Shown: positions 47,833 to 59,253 of the stretch, piece by piece
How positions within the stretch are numbered: position 1 is the first letter of the stretch
How the letters are laid out: each line of letters starts with the position of its first letter
Assembly: GCA_963682175.1 (NCBI GenBank)
Contig: OY821782.1
Location: 32,385,741 to 32,449,740, forward strand
DNA from: Triglochin maritima
Taxonomy: Eukaryota > Streptophyta > Magnoliopsida > Alismatales > Juncaginaceae
Reading direction: 5' to 3'
Length of the DNA: 64,000 nucleotides
The notes under the pieces: generated by a model
What the model saw: only the letters and a program-made list of their open reading frames with translations
The model's database searches: none
Told to the model about the DNA's origin: nothing
Made by a program: the position numbers and the translations under genes

Positions 47833-48961
47833 TCACTCTTCTGCACTAGTGTTTCTTTCTCTCAATCCATTTAAATGATGTTTAAAATAGTCGGTTTTTG
47901 GATCATGAGTAGTTGGTTGGTTACCTTATTGCAATTGTGAATGCTTAAGTTTTCTAGATGATTCCAAAATGTGTTAATGATTGTTCCATAAATTTACAAT
48001 AATCGGTATTAAAGTATTGTATATGGTAAATTATGGCCTTTCACACTATTGTAAGTCTTCGGAGTATGGGGCCCGATGAGGCAACTAACGGATGTAGAAC
48101 CGCGGAATACAGATATGTTATCTATCGTATTGACACAGGTTGATGTATGGAACGAAAATTAAAATGATTTATTGATTGAGGGTGGGGACGTAGCATACAT
48201 TAACTGGAAGACCGCACGTGCCAGCGGTGAGAATTCTTTGGAATTCTCGATACATTTAATGTGCCACTAATGAGGAAAAAACAAATCAAAATGAAATCAA
48301 ATTGTAACTGAATTGACAAAAATTGTATACTCCTTGGTTATAAAGTTTTATTTGAACTATCCGGTTGTGTTTATTGAATGAATTTTGGATAGTATATTTT
48401 AATTACTAATGCCAATTGCTCACTTGGTTTGCAAGATTGTTTTCAGCTCATTTATTGTTAGTAGCATTTACATTTCCCGAATGTTATTGATGATATATTT
48501 CGTTGAATCATTTAACCAATTGTTTTTGGTTCTAGAGTGGACATTTGGCATATTGAATTGTATAAACTCATGTTGGTGTGGCCTATATTTTGTAGGAAAC
48601 CGCCAGAATTCAGTGGTTATGGCTTAACAAAAAAATTGGCATGTAGTTACATGGTGGTCATATTGTTTTTGTTGTTGTATCGTAAACACGAGAAATGTAG
48701 GTGCAGTCATACTTGTTTCCTTTTTGGAACTCTTGTAAACCCATTTGGGTATAGATGTGACTATCTCATCGTGATCGAATTCTTGTTTTCAATTCTAATC
48801 CTTACTTTAATGGAGTTTCATTTCCTCTTTTATTGTTCCTTGAAAATCATTGCTTGTGAATGTCCCTTTCTCGCGAAATTTCTTTCTCTTTTATGATATC
48901 CAGCTTCCACTTTGTTGTGCGGAATGGGACGTTACACACTTAAGTCCTGAGGGGGACACAT
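47833..48961. other. Unassigned AT-rich DNA between LTR F and LTR G
   Basis: No element ends or protein family recognised. The overlapping ORFs at 48409-48896 are hydrophobic because of T-rich sequence and show no conserved motif. The right end (about 48940) has the GGGACAC words shared with 51947-51985. Confidence 0.4.
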
Positions 48962-48966
48962 GAGCC

Positions 48967-51941
48967 TGTAGGATCGTGTATGGCCCTAATTAATCTAAAC
49001 AATTTTGCATAGTCTCTACTTAATACTATAAGATGCAGTGGAAATGATAAATTAAAATCAAGTAAAGAAACAACAATGCAAACCACAATGGAAAACGATG
49101 CGATTTTTATAGAGGTTTGGTCTGTTGGCTTTTTGGCCTTAATCTATATTAATTTTGATGATTAATTAAACTAATCTTAATCAATCAACTTAATCAATCA
49201 ACTTAATCAATCAAAGTGAGCAAACACGATTACATGCATTGCATATATGTTTGTATACTTGCAATTATCTTAATAGGTTGATCAAGACAATCAAGGAAAT
49301 GAGCGTTGGGACAAGGACATCAAGACTCAAGACTTGTAATCAAAGCTTTGGACCAAGACATGTAACTTTATATTTATTGAGTCCATAGGATTTCATGTAA
49401 ACTTGAGCACTAGGATTCTGTCCCGTCATTTCTCGGTAAACCGAACTTATTTCGGTTAACCGAGCTCTACCTAGTTCGGTCCACCGAACACCTGTCGGAT
49501 AGCCGAATACTTCCCAACAGTGAAACTTAGGTGTTCTCTGGAATTGCCCCAACGGAAGACCGAAACACCTTCGGTCGACCGAATTAGCCTGGACCGGTTT
49601 TGGACTTTGCTCCAACGGTCGTATTTAAATCTTGACCTAAAGCCCAATTGACTTATCCATATTCGATACACCGAACTTCATTCGGTCAACCAAATCATAT
49701 TGCTTTAGGAGCCCAACGGCTATTTAACTTGATCGTTATTGGTAAAACAATTTCCCACGCATTGTTAGCGTAAAACCCGTGCTAACTTCGGTCTACCGAA
49801 GTATAGACGGTCAAACGAACTAGACATGAACATAGCCCAATCAATTCTACTGTCCACCTTGGAACGGTGAACCGAACTTAATTAGGGCTAAATAGATAAA
49901 AGCTACTGGAGGTTGGTGAACGGTGATCCGATACTTAATCGGTCAACCGAGTGCTTAGTTCAGACCAATGTTTCGGACTACCGTGTGGATAATGGTCGAC
50001 CGAATTTGTCTCGATTTCTGGACGAACTTAAGTCACATCTTGCTTTCTCATTGGTCCATTCACCACCAACTCCCAAACGGCTATATGAGCTTGAAGGCTT
50101 ATAAATAGGACCTCATTTGGTTGCTTTGGCTTTCTTGAATACTTCCTATCTATCCAATACTCAAAGCCAAATCCTCTCCATCTTGAAGCTCTCAATCCAC
50201 AACACTCAAGCCTAAACTTCACCACTTGCATATCCAATCCAATATCATATCCAAGTGTGCTCAAGTATAGAGTGTTAGTTAGAGTGTGATTCAACTTCCA
50301 TATCAAAGAATCAAAGAGTTGTAAAAGCTTTGAGGAAGCTCCCTCTCGGGTTGTGAGAGGAGACACGAGCGAGGCGAGGTTGTTCGCGAGGCTTGGTGTT
50401 GTAAACGGTGTTGGTCTCGGCCCGGAATGGAGATCGGTTAGTGGAACCATAAGCGAGGCTCGGGGGATCGAGCGAGGCTTGCAAGGAGGACTAGGACCCG
50501 GGTGTGGGTGTCGAACCTCTCTAAACTCCGGTGTCGACGATTTGTCGTTTGCATTGTCTCTACTCCTTAATCCTTCGCTTAATATTTTTAATTCCGCATT
50601 TTTCTAAGCGATTAGAGAGCCATATAAAAGTTACATTTTTATAGAGGTTTGGTCTCCCGCCTACTTCCTTTCTTGCAAGCTCCGCTCAACTCTGCGACTG
50701 AGATTAAGCATTTACAACTTCAAACTAGCGGACAACCATCGCTGAGCTCGGATCCTCCTCTCACAACCCGAGAGTGACACTTCGAGCTTTCACCGAAGTC
50801 TTTACAAGTTGCCTTGGGCTTTCACCGAGACCTTTGCTTCTTTGACAACAAGGTTGAGTGGATCACAACACTCACTAACTTGAGCGCACTTTGAGTATGA
50901 GTAAGATTTGATAACTAAAGTGTGGAAGTGTAAGCTTGTGAGTGTAGGATTTGGGATTTGAATATTTGGAGAAGTCTCTCTAGTATGTGGAGCAATTGGA
51001 AGTGTGAGAGATGTGTAAATAAGGTGTATGGACACCTCTTTATAAGCTCCTAGAGAGATAGCCATTGGGGAAGAATTAGGTGAGTTGTGTAAGATACACA
51101 AATCAGAAATTGAAGTTCTACAATTTTGTCCCTCAACGGTCGACCAAATCGGGAAGAACGGTCGACCGTTTCCTTAAGTATAATGAACTGTTTGAACCAT
51201 ATAAAGCTTCGGTCAAACCTATTTGGTTTATGACTTAAGTGATCGGTCAACCGAAAATGGGGCGATCGACCGAAATCACGGTTTTGGCAAGGTTAAATGA
51301 TATATCGGTCCACCACAAAAGGAAGGTCCGGTCGACTGAAAATAACAAGCACTTATGGTGTCTCGAAATGTTTATATTCGGTCGACCATTTCTAGGTCGA
51401 CGGTCGATCGGTGACCAAATGTATTTTCGGGGTTAGATGAAAAATAGGAATACGATCGTTGTATAAATACGACAAGAATAATGGACATATGAAAATATGG
51501 GTAATCAGTCGACCGAACCAAGGTTAAAGTTTGCACAGGTCAGCCGGTCGACCGGATGACTGTCGGTCGACCGTCTAGGTGCAGACAACTATACAACTTG
51601 GTTATCTTATGGAATTGGGTTGCCTATTCAAGTCAGATTGATATGGAAGTTTGTATGTGACTTCTATATATTCCCTAGAGTCTATATGAATGGATTTTAA
51701 CTCTTGTATGTTCAAGTTGACATAAATTCCTAAGATCAAAATGGAAACAAAATTAGATGTCTTCAATAGCTTGATTACATCTCTTGACTTCAATTCCATT
51801 CTTCCTTGAGTCGATTACTTGTAGATGTTAGCACAATACAATATATCTTCTATGCATAATGTGTGCTACTCTAAATTTGATTGTGATTAAGATTATGTTA
51901 ATTAAATCATCAAAATATAGATTAAGGCCAAAAGGCCAAGA
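48967..51941 (-). mobile_element. Copia solo LTR G, split by LTR H
   Basis: Left end TGTAGGATCGTG, right end GGCCAAGA (consensus CCAACA, one change). GAGCC is duplicated at 48962-48966 and 51942-51946. LTR G sequence is 48967-49122 and 50655-51941, about 1.44 kb. Palindromes at 51130-51580; minus-strand TATA within CTCTTTATAAGC near 51037-51048. Confidence 0.85.
49123..50635 (+). mobile_element. Copia LTR H nested in LTR G, with an odd 20-bp flanking repeat
   Basis: Begins TGTTGGCTTTTTGGCC and ends near AAGTTACA. CGGT..ACCG palindromes are at 49435-50010 and the TATA TTATAAATAG near 50099. The flanks share 20 bases (49103-49122 and 50635-50654) instead of the 5 bp expected for copia. Only an LTR is present. 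The right boundary is less certain than the left. Confidence 0.75.
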
Positions 51942-51946
51942 GAGCC

Positions 51947-53383
51947 TCTTGAGAGGGACACATGCGTCTCAAGGGGGACACATGTAATATCCTAAATCCA
52001 AAGCCTTGGTTGAGAAATATAAGGTGTTGTTTTACAATAAATGCAATTTGTAATCTTTTGCAGGGTTATTTAGCAAATGTTCCCACCCCAATCTTCTTCT
52101 TCAAGCTAGTATCCATCCCTCTCCATCTCGATGGCACCTTGTTGCTTGAAGAAATGTGGGTAGGGGGACGATGACGCCGAAGATCCATTTTCTGGTCCTC
52201 CTCCGTCCACTACAAGCTTCTCCATGGATCTCTGGCTTCTTTGAAACTCCCAACCATAGATCCACTTCCTAGACCTCACACTCATGCCAACCACAATCGA
52301 GGGGCAACAAAAAAAAGGGAAATCGGTGTTGAGCACGACGTTGCCACGACGAGTCCAACGGATCCAACTTTCGATGCAATAGGTGGAGAAAGGTGACTCA
52401 TGTGTGCTAGGTTTGGATGGAGGTATGTAATTGGATGTACTTACTCAAACTTCTTATCAGCCATCCTAATCTTCATTAAAATCTCAGTGTGAATGTTTGA
52501 TGGTTGGTTTTTTCACTCGAAATGTGTTTAGACCCATTGAACACAATGGAGATCATGTCACTATTTTGGGTTGCCTTGATTGATGTTTTGAAGTGGGTTG
52601 TTTTATGCCCACAAGGTGTATGATGAAATGCTAGGTTAATGCTCCCATTGGTTGTTTTATGGCATAAGTCTATGCATCGATGTATTTTGCCATTTGAGCT
52701 AAAATAAGATTTCTTATGACCACTTCATTTTCATTTTGTAATATTTTTGTGCAAGATAGTAATGGAATTACAACCGTCGCATGTCAATGTTTACCCTTTC
52801 ACATTGTAGTGGAACAATTGAAAGGTCATCATTATCGGTTTCATGTGTTTTGAATAATGTAGAATGATTGAGTTGTCAAATCAACCTATTAGTTTGTTAT
52901 GGATTGACACAAGAGTTTACCTTTCATTACCTTTGCCTTGGATAATAAGAATGATTTGGGGCAAGTGGACTTTTAGTTTGGGTAGAGTGGAGACAAGCAT
53001 ATAGGAAGCATAACCATCACTATTTCAAATTATAAGACGCATGTTAGTGTCCGAGATCAGGAAGACATGTTTGTAACCAATGACTATATCATGATTATGC
53101 AAATCCCTTAGTATTCATGTGTAGAAGTCATTTGTGCGGGTTTAATGAGGTATAATTGGTTATCACCAATTTCATCGGGGTAAAAAGGATTATGATTGTG
53201 ATTGTCATTGTCATCTTGAGTTGTACTGGACATACAAAGTAAATGATGGAATTCATGTCAATATTCATGACTTCATACTCCTCTGTGGGGAGTAGAATTG
53301 CAATGATTTTCATTTATAGTTAAGCACTTCTATGAAATTTAGGATATATCGAAGTTGTTGTAGTCATAATAAACTAAGGTGAT
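51947..53383. other. Unassigned DNA between LTR G and LTR K
   Basis: Opens with GAGGGACACATG and GGGGGACACATG repeats (51950-51990). The remainder is AT-rich without a supported gene. Nothing else recognised. Confidence 0.4.
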
Positions 53384-55155
53384 TGATGAAGTTTTAATCT
53401 CACTATGTCATGGTAGGTATTTATGTTGGTATTGTGACTCTTAGTGAACTAGAATAATAATTTGGTGGTTAAATGCTTGGATTGTGTTTTCCACTTGAGC
53501 CTACTTATGCATGGTCACCAATAAGTGAGTGTCTAATGTCCTTAAAACCCAATCATGTAGATGACCAATCAATAGTGATTAGTAGCATATCATACATTGT
53601 ATTCATGCTAAATCATTTATTTGATGTGTTTCAGGGTTTAGGCAATAAAAAAGAGAAAATGACCTAAACGCAAGAAGAATGAACTAATTTGGAAGGTTCT
53701 GGACTAGTTTGTAATACCCAAGGATTGGATTGTAACTCAGGAAGGACCCAAGTGAAAACCCGGAGGGACTTAAGTGTAAAGGAAATATGTTGGTTGCAAA
53801 AATCTAGAATCTCCTGAACCTGAGGAGTAATTCGACAATTAAAGCCAAATAGGCTCGAACCAACCGCTCCAAGCGCACCCCACGTGTTTATAATGTCAAC
53901 AAAACTTGTGGTAAAAATTTTAAGGTGATTGGAGAAAAATATTCCACCAGTGGCGGATTAAAATCCGTCACTAGCAGATCCGGTTAAGCATTTGGCAGCC
54001 GTATTTCTATGGTGGGTCGGTTTCTCGGGTCAGAGCAATATGCAACATCCATATCTTATTTACAATCGTCCAATCGCGCCGAGAATCATCGAGACCCTCT
54101 AATCTTCTATAAATACACTTGTAATGCCTCCTTTATTCTCCTTCCTCCCTCTCCTCCTTAGGTTAGTTTCCTTTCTTGTTTAGTAGAGTATGCTTTATTT
54201 CATGTTTAGTAGAGTATGTTTTATTACTTGTTTAGTAGTGTAAAGGATGAGAAGATGAGCAACTTTGTAAGCTTTCATTTTAATATAGTTTAGTCTTGTT
54301 CTTTATCTTGTTGTCTTTCCTTTGATGTCATTTCCTTTGTGCTTGTTTTCCTTCATCTAATTTCCTGAATTTTGCATTATGGTTTTGGGTTGTTTTATGC
54401 TTTCTTTAGTTTAGAGATGGGTATAGAGTAGTCCATCCCCATTGGGGGTTAGAGAAGAAGGTGTTATGATTATGTGATGTATTAATGTGTGTATTAATCC
54501 TAGATTTGAATCTCACATGAGTTTCATGACCATCTAATGAGATTTTCACTCTTATCATTGATGTGCTAATGCTCTTGAGTGAAGCTTAGCACATGCTTAG
54601 ATTAGTGGGCCTATTTATGGGGAATGATGAGGTGAGGATAATGATGAAATGGAAAAAGTAAACATGACGTGTTTATGCATGTGCTCATGTTGGCATCATC
54701 CTAATTATTGTCTTGTATGTTTTAATGATTAAGTCAAATCTTATTTCATGTGGAGAAAAGGTTGGATGTGGTCATTTTACATGTGTCACATTAGCCTTAT
54801 TTCAATTATTGTATTGCATGCTTTAATGATAATATTTTATCTTATATCATGTAAAGGCAAAGTTGGATTTGGTTTAGGGATTTCATGTATTACATGTTGT
54901 GATGAGCACAATTGAACACGCACACTACACATATTTTTCATTTCCGCATTCTTTCTCTACCCCCTTAAGGGGTTTTATTTTATCATTTGTTTTTATTTCA
55001 CTCGCATCGTAGTTTAATTCAGCTCGCATTCCTCTCTCTTCTTCTCCCCCACTCGAGTATTGTAGACTAAGACTCGCGTGCGCTCCCTGTGGACTCGACC
55101 CATACTTGTTGTGTCTTCACCGATGTCGTGCACTTGTGGTAGTATAACTTCATCA
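53384..55155 (+). mobile_element. Ty3/gypsy LTR K, 5' LTR of a destroyed element
   Basis: 1772 bp with matching inverted ends TGATGAAGTT and AACTTCATCA. TATA TCTATAAATAC is near 54105. A 24-nt imperfect palindrome (53949-53972, AGTGGCGGATT paired with AATCCGTCACT, one mismatch) lies about 135 bp upstream. The LTR end (CTTGTGGTAGTATAACTTCATCA region) resembles the end of B and C LTRs, and a decayed tRNA-Asp primer site follows. No coding interior remains. Confidence 0.75.
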
Positions 55156-55165
55156 ATTAAGTTTT

Positions 55166-55183
55166 TGGGGTCGTTGCCGTGGA
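55166..55183 (+). promoter_or_regulatory. Decayed tRNA-Asp primer-binding site of LTR K
   Basis: TGGGGTCGTTGCCGTGGA matches the TGGCGCCGTTGCCGGGGA of A, B and C at 15 of 18 positions, at the same distance from the LTR end. Confidence 0.75.
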
Positions 55184-55212
55184 GCCATTTTTGTAGTCGA
55201 ATATGAGCATTA

Positions 55213-55740
55213 TGGTAGAGTATGTTTTATTACTTGTTTAGTAATATGGCAGAGGCAAATAGAGCTTTTGCACATTTTCGTTAATCCATGAACAAGATCC
55301 ATATAGACACATAGATCCATGGATCCATACATCTCGATCGGAAAAGAATCAATAGAAAAAGAATCAGAATTGATCAAGATCTTTCTCGAAACAAAAAGGA
55401 AAAGGAAGATGAAAGATAAATCATGAATCAACCAAGCCAAGCCCTCTCGGGGGCTTGCTTAAGAAAGGAATCTTATGGAAATATCATGGAATAAGGTTTC
55501 ATTTTAATATAGTTTAGTCTAGTTCTTTAGTAGAGTACAACTTAAATGGAAGCGCACGCGCTCCCTGTGCATGCTCAATTGTGCTCATCACAACATGTAG
55601 AGGAGGACAAGATGAGCAACTTTGTAAGGTTTCATTTTAATATAGTTTAGTCTAGTTCTTTAGTAGAGTATAACTTAAATGGAAGCGCATGCGCTACCTG
55701 TGGATTTGGTTTATGGATTTCATGTATTACATGTTGTGAT
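55213..55740. other. Scrambled filler DNA made of LTR K fragments and a foreign insert
   Basis: Pieces of LTR K recur out of order. 55213-55241 repeats 54207-54235. 55493-55569 and 55626-55702 are direct copies of each other and partly match 54270-54300. 55573-55599 is an inverted copy of 54891-54917. 55703-55740 repeats 54863-54903. Between the first two pieces lies a stretch of different character (about 55250-55492). Such mosaics arise by template switching in double-strand-break repair. Confidence 0.75.
55250..55492. other. Possible organellar (plastid-like) insert
   Basis: The stretch has the look of plastid intergenic DNA: AATCCATGAACAAGATCC, an A-rich GAATCAATAGAAAAAGAATC segment and a short GC hairpin AGCCCTCTCGGGGGCTTG (55438-55455). 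It matches nothing else in the window. The assignment rests on general resemblance and memory, not an alignment. Confidence 0.35.
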
Positions 55741-57471
55741 TGTTGGCTTTTTGGCCCTTTAATCTTAATTTTGATGATTAACAAACTAATAGTATGCATA
55801 ACTTCAATTACAACATCACACACATCATATTATCAAATTGCATAGATATTGTGTATTCCTAACAATGTAGGTGATCAAATCAAGGGACTAATCAACTTCA
55901 AGATCAAGGCTCAAGACTTGTAATCAAAGCTCAAGGACTTCATATGTAATTTTCCATTTATTTGAGTTGTAGGATCAAATGTACACTTGATGCACAAAAG
56001 GATAAACCCGTCTGCCGCGGTCGACCTTATCCACATCGGTTTACCGAACAAGGTTCCCAACGGATAACCGAGTGTCTCTCGGTGAACCGTTCCTTATAGA
56101 GTCAGTAAACCCTTGATCTCCTGGAACCCTTGTGTCGGTATACCGAACCTTATTCGGTCAACCGTTCCCTATAGAGTCAGTAAAACTTGATCTCCTGGAA
56201 TCCTCGTTTCGGTGTACCGAAAGTTGTTCGGTCAACCGTCTTCTTAGAATCAGTAGAAAACTTGATCTCCTGGAAACATTGTTTCGGTGTACCGAACCTT
56301 ACCCGGTCGACCGTGTCCCTATTCCCAGTAGCTTCGAATACTTCTCTGGACATCTCTATTCGGTCTTCCAAAGAGAACTCGGTCATCCGAACTTCTATGT
56401 GTCTTTAGGCCTAAACCGACTTCATCTTATTGGCCCACGTGGCACAACTAACTCCACCAGACTTATATTTTGTCGTTTAGCCACATCTTTGAAACATCCA
56501 TATCGGTCTACCGATGGATTGTCGGATTACCGAGTTGTTCTTAGATATAAGATCGTAACGGCTATTTTTCCACGTAATATTTCGACCGTTATCGATAAAC
56601 CAATTTCACACACTATGTCAGCCGAAAATCCGCACATGTATCGGTCAACCGAACATATCACGGTCTACCGAACATGTTCACCGAGTCGCACCAAATCTTT
56701 ACTGTCCACTCTTGAACGGTGCACCGAAGTGATCTCGGTCAACCGAAGTTAATTATCCGATATTAGGAAAAAGTTACTGGAAGTTGGTAAACGGTTATCT
56801 GACCTATATTCGGTTAACCGAGTTCTTGTTTCTGACCACTTCTTCGGACTACCGTGTTTCCAACGGTCGACCGAATATGTCTCGATTTCTTCCCGAGCTT
56901 AAGTCACATCTTGTTTTCACTTGGTCCACTCCTCACCAACTTACCATAACGGCTCTATTTGTTTTGAAGGCTATATAAGCTTCACTTAAGAGACACATTC
57001 ATAACCTTACTTGCCAAATATCAATCCTACTCTTGTGCTCTCAATCTTCAAGCCTTCAAAGCTCCACCAACTCTCATACTTCCACTTAATTCACTCCAAG
57101 CCTAAATCATATCCTTGAGTGCATTCAAGTTAGAGTTCAACAACCACATTCAATTTCCATTGTGTTGTAAAGCTTCGAGGAAGCACCCTCTCGGGTTGTG
57201 AGAGGAGATCCGAGCAAGGCGAGGGTGTTCGCAAGGCTCCGATTGTAAGAGGGTTTATCTTCGACCCGGAACGAAGATAATAGTGAATTCTCGAGTAGGG
57301 ATCGGAGGATCGATCGGAACTTGAGGAGATGACTAGATCACGGTGGTGTGATCGAACCTCTATAAATCTCCAGAGTCATCTTGTGGTTTGCATTCTTTCC
57401 CTTATTGTTTTAATTGTGCAATAGTATAAGAAAATTAGGAGATAATCTATTCACCCCCCTCTAGATTAGTG
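55741..57471 (+). repeat. Element I 5' LTR
   Basis: Begins TGTTGGCTTTTTGGCCC. Palindromes CGGTNNACCG and CGGTCGACCG run from about 56018 to 56880, the TATA CTATATAAGC is near 56970, and the end region TCTATTCACCCCCCTCTAG is at 57446-57464. The exact 3' end is uncertain because the usual CCTACA end plus primer site is missing and replaced by partial repeats of AACTTAGAGAAG (57479, 57499, 57551). The several plus and minus ORFs within the palindrome part are by-products of the repeats. Confidence 0.85.
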
Positions 57472-57531
57472 ACCGATTAACTTAGAGAAGCACTAATAAA
57501 CTTAGAGAAGGATTATCTAATCCATTTAGCC

Positions 57532-59253
57532 ATGGAGAGTAGCACTAATCAACTTAGAGAAGGATTATCTACCACTAGACCCCCGTTGCTTACCGGAAAT
57601 AATTATGCAAATTGGAAGAATAGAATGAGAATCTACATCCAATCAATTTCCTTAAAAATGTGGATATTCCTTGGTAGTAAATATGTTCCACCCACTAGTG
57701 AACAATTAGCAACATTAACCGATGATATAATTGCTAATGCCGAGATGAATGCAAAACTCATGAACATATTTGCTTGTGGAGTAGATACTCAAGAATATGG
57801 TAGGATTAGCGGATGTGATACCGCTTATGAGATATGGAAATTACTTGAATCTCATCATGAAGGATCATCTAGAATGAAAGAAACTAGGGTTGACATATTT
57901 GTGCGTAAATATGAATTATTCTCTATGCAACCCGGTGAAAGTATAAGCGAGATGAACACTCGCTTCACCGAGATTACTAACAATTTGAAAAATCTTGGTA
58001 AGAAGGTAAATGAAGGTGACAAGGTGAGAAAGATTCTTCGATCTCTCTCAAACGATTGGGAGAAAAAGACAACCGCCATTGAGGAAGCTCAAGATCTCAA
58101 CACATTATCGATGGAGGATCTCATCGGAAGCCTTATGGCTTATGAGATTCAAATGAATGGGAGAAAAGAGATGGAGAGCTCGAAAAAGAAAGAAAAAGTC
58201 ATTGCTCTTAAGGCCAACCTTGAATCCGAAAAATCGGATGACGATGAGAGTGATGAAGAGCTTGCAATGATGGTTAAGAGATTCAAGAAGCGATGGATAA
58301 AAGACAAATTTCAAAGAAAGAGAAGAGATGATGGAGAAAGCTCAAAAGGTCCTATTTGTTATGGATGTGATAAAATTGGACATATAAAGAAAGATTGTCC
58401 CTTGATCCAATCCAAGGAAAGGAAAGTGAAAAAGGGAAGAGAGAATGAAGAAAAGGAAAGGAGATTCAAAAGAAGAGAGAAGAAGTATAAGGAGAAGAAA
58501 AAGACCCTCAAAGCAACTTGGGATGGATCATCTGAGTCATCCTCCGGCTCTTCAAGTGAGTCGGAAAATGAAGAAGCCCATCTATGTCTCTACACTCAAG
58601 AAGAAATCGATGGAGAATTAGATGGTGCATCTTCGTCAAGCAAGCAAGACAAACCCAACACTTACAATGTCGCCAAAGATGGAGAAAATGAGGTAATCTC
58701 AACTCATGAATCAAACTCATATGATGAATTACTAGATGCTTTTCATGAATTGCTTGAAAAATGTGACATACTAAGGCATAAAAGTAAATTATCTAGGAAA
58801 GCTAATCATGATCTAGCTTGTATAAATGAATCATTATCAAATGAAGTTGATAAGCTTGTGTTAGAAAATAAAAGCTTAAAAGAACTCAATGTTGAATCTC
58901 ATGCTAAAGAAATACATGATCTTAGAGAATGCAATAAGCAATTAAGAATTGATCTTGAGAAATTCACCAAAGGGAAGAAGATGCTAGACATGTTACTTGG
59001 TAGTCAAATTCAATCTTTAGAAAAGCATGGTTTAGGATACATGAATCAAAAGAAAAACTCTAAGAGTTATTTTGTGCATGCTTTAAATGGTATAGTGAAA
59101 AAGAATTTCTTTTTAAATGTTTGGGTACCTAGAACCAAACAAGTTTGGGTACCTAAAGCTAACCCCAAAGGACCCAAACAAATATGGGTACCAAAGTTAT
59201 CTTCTTCTTCTTTGAATGTAGGTGAAAAAGAAGGGGAACTGGATCGTAGATAG
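57532..59253 (+). CDS. gag: Element I Gag polyprotein
   Basis: 573 codons, no interruption. The N-terminal gag core (residues about 20-230) has [28 protein letters not shown] and [13 protein letters not shown], typical of copia gag. The zinc knuckle [14 protein letters not shown] (about 275-288) is an intact CX2CX4HX4C for RNA binding. It is followed by a Lys/Arg/Glu-rich segment, Ser-rich acidic stretches, a coiled-coil-like region (about 400-490), and a tail with three W-V-P motifs (about 530-560). It packages element RNA into particles. The frame overlaps pol by 32 bp in another phase. ATG 57532 was chosen as the first Met with a good context after the LTR. Confidence 0.93.
   Translation: MESSTNQLREGLSTTRPPLLTGNNYANWKNRMRIYIQSISLKMWIFLGSKYVPPTSEQLATLTDDIIANAEMNAKLMNIFACGVDTQEYGRISGCDTAYEIWKLLESHHEGSSRMKETRVDIFVRKYELFSMQPGESISEMNTRFTEITNNLKNLGKKVNEGDKVRKILRSLSNDWEKKTTAIEEAQDLNTLSMEDLIGSLMAYEIQMNGRKEMESSKKKEKVIALKANLESEKSDDDESDEELAMMVKRFKKRWIKDKFQRKRRDDGESSKGPICYGCDKIGHIKKDCPLIQSKERKVKKGRENEEKERRFKRREKKYKEKKKTLKATWDGSSESSSGSSSESENEEAHLCLYTQEEIDGELDGASSSSKQDKPNTYNVAKDGENEVISTHESNSYDELLDAFHELLEKCDILRHKSKLSRKANHDLACINESLSNEVDKLVLENKSLKELNVESHAKEIHDLRECNKQLRIDLEKFTKGKKMLDMLLGSQIQSLEKHGLGYMNQKKNSKSYFVHALNGIVKKNFFLNVWVPRTKQVWVPKANPKGPKQIWVPKLSSSSLNVGEKEGELDRR

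Noticed and set aside
48409..48896. Hydrophobic ORFs that could suggest a small membrane protein
   Set aside because: T-rich DNA gives hydrophobic codons by chance; the frames overlap and have no conserved motif or gene context.
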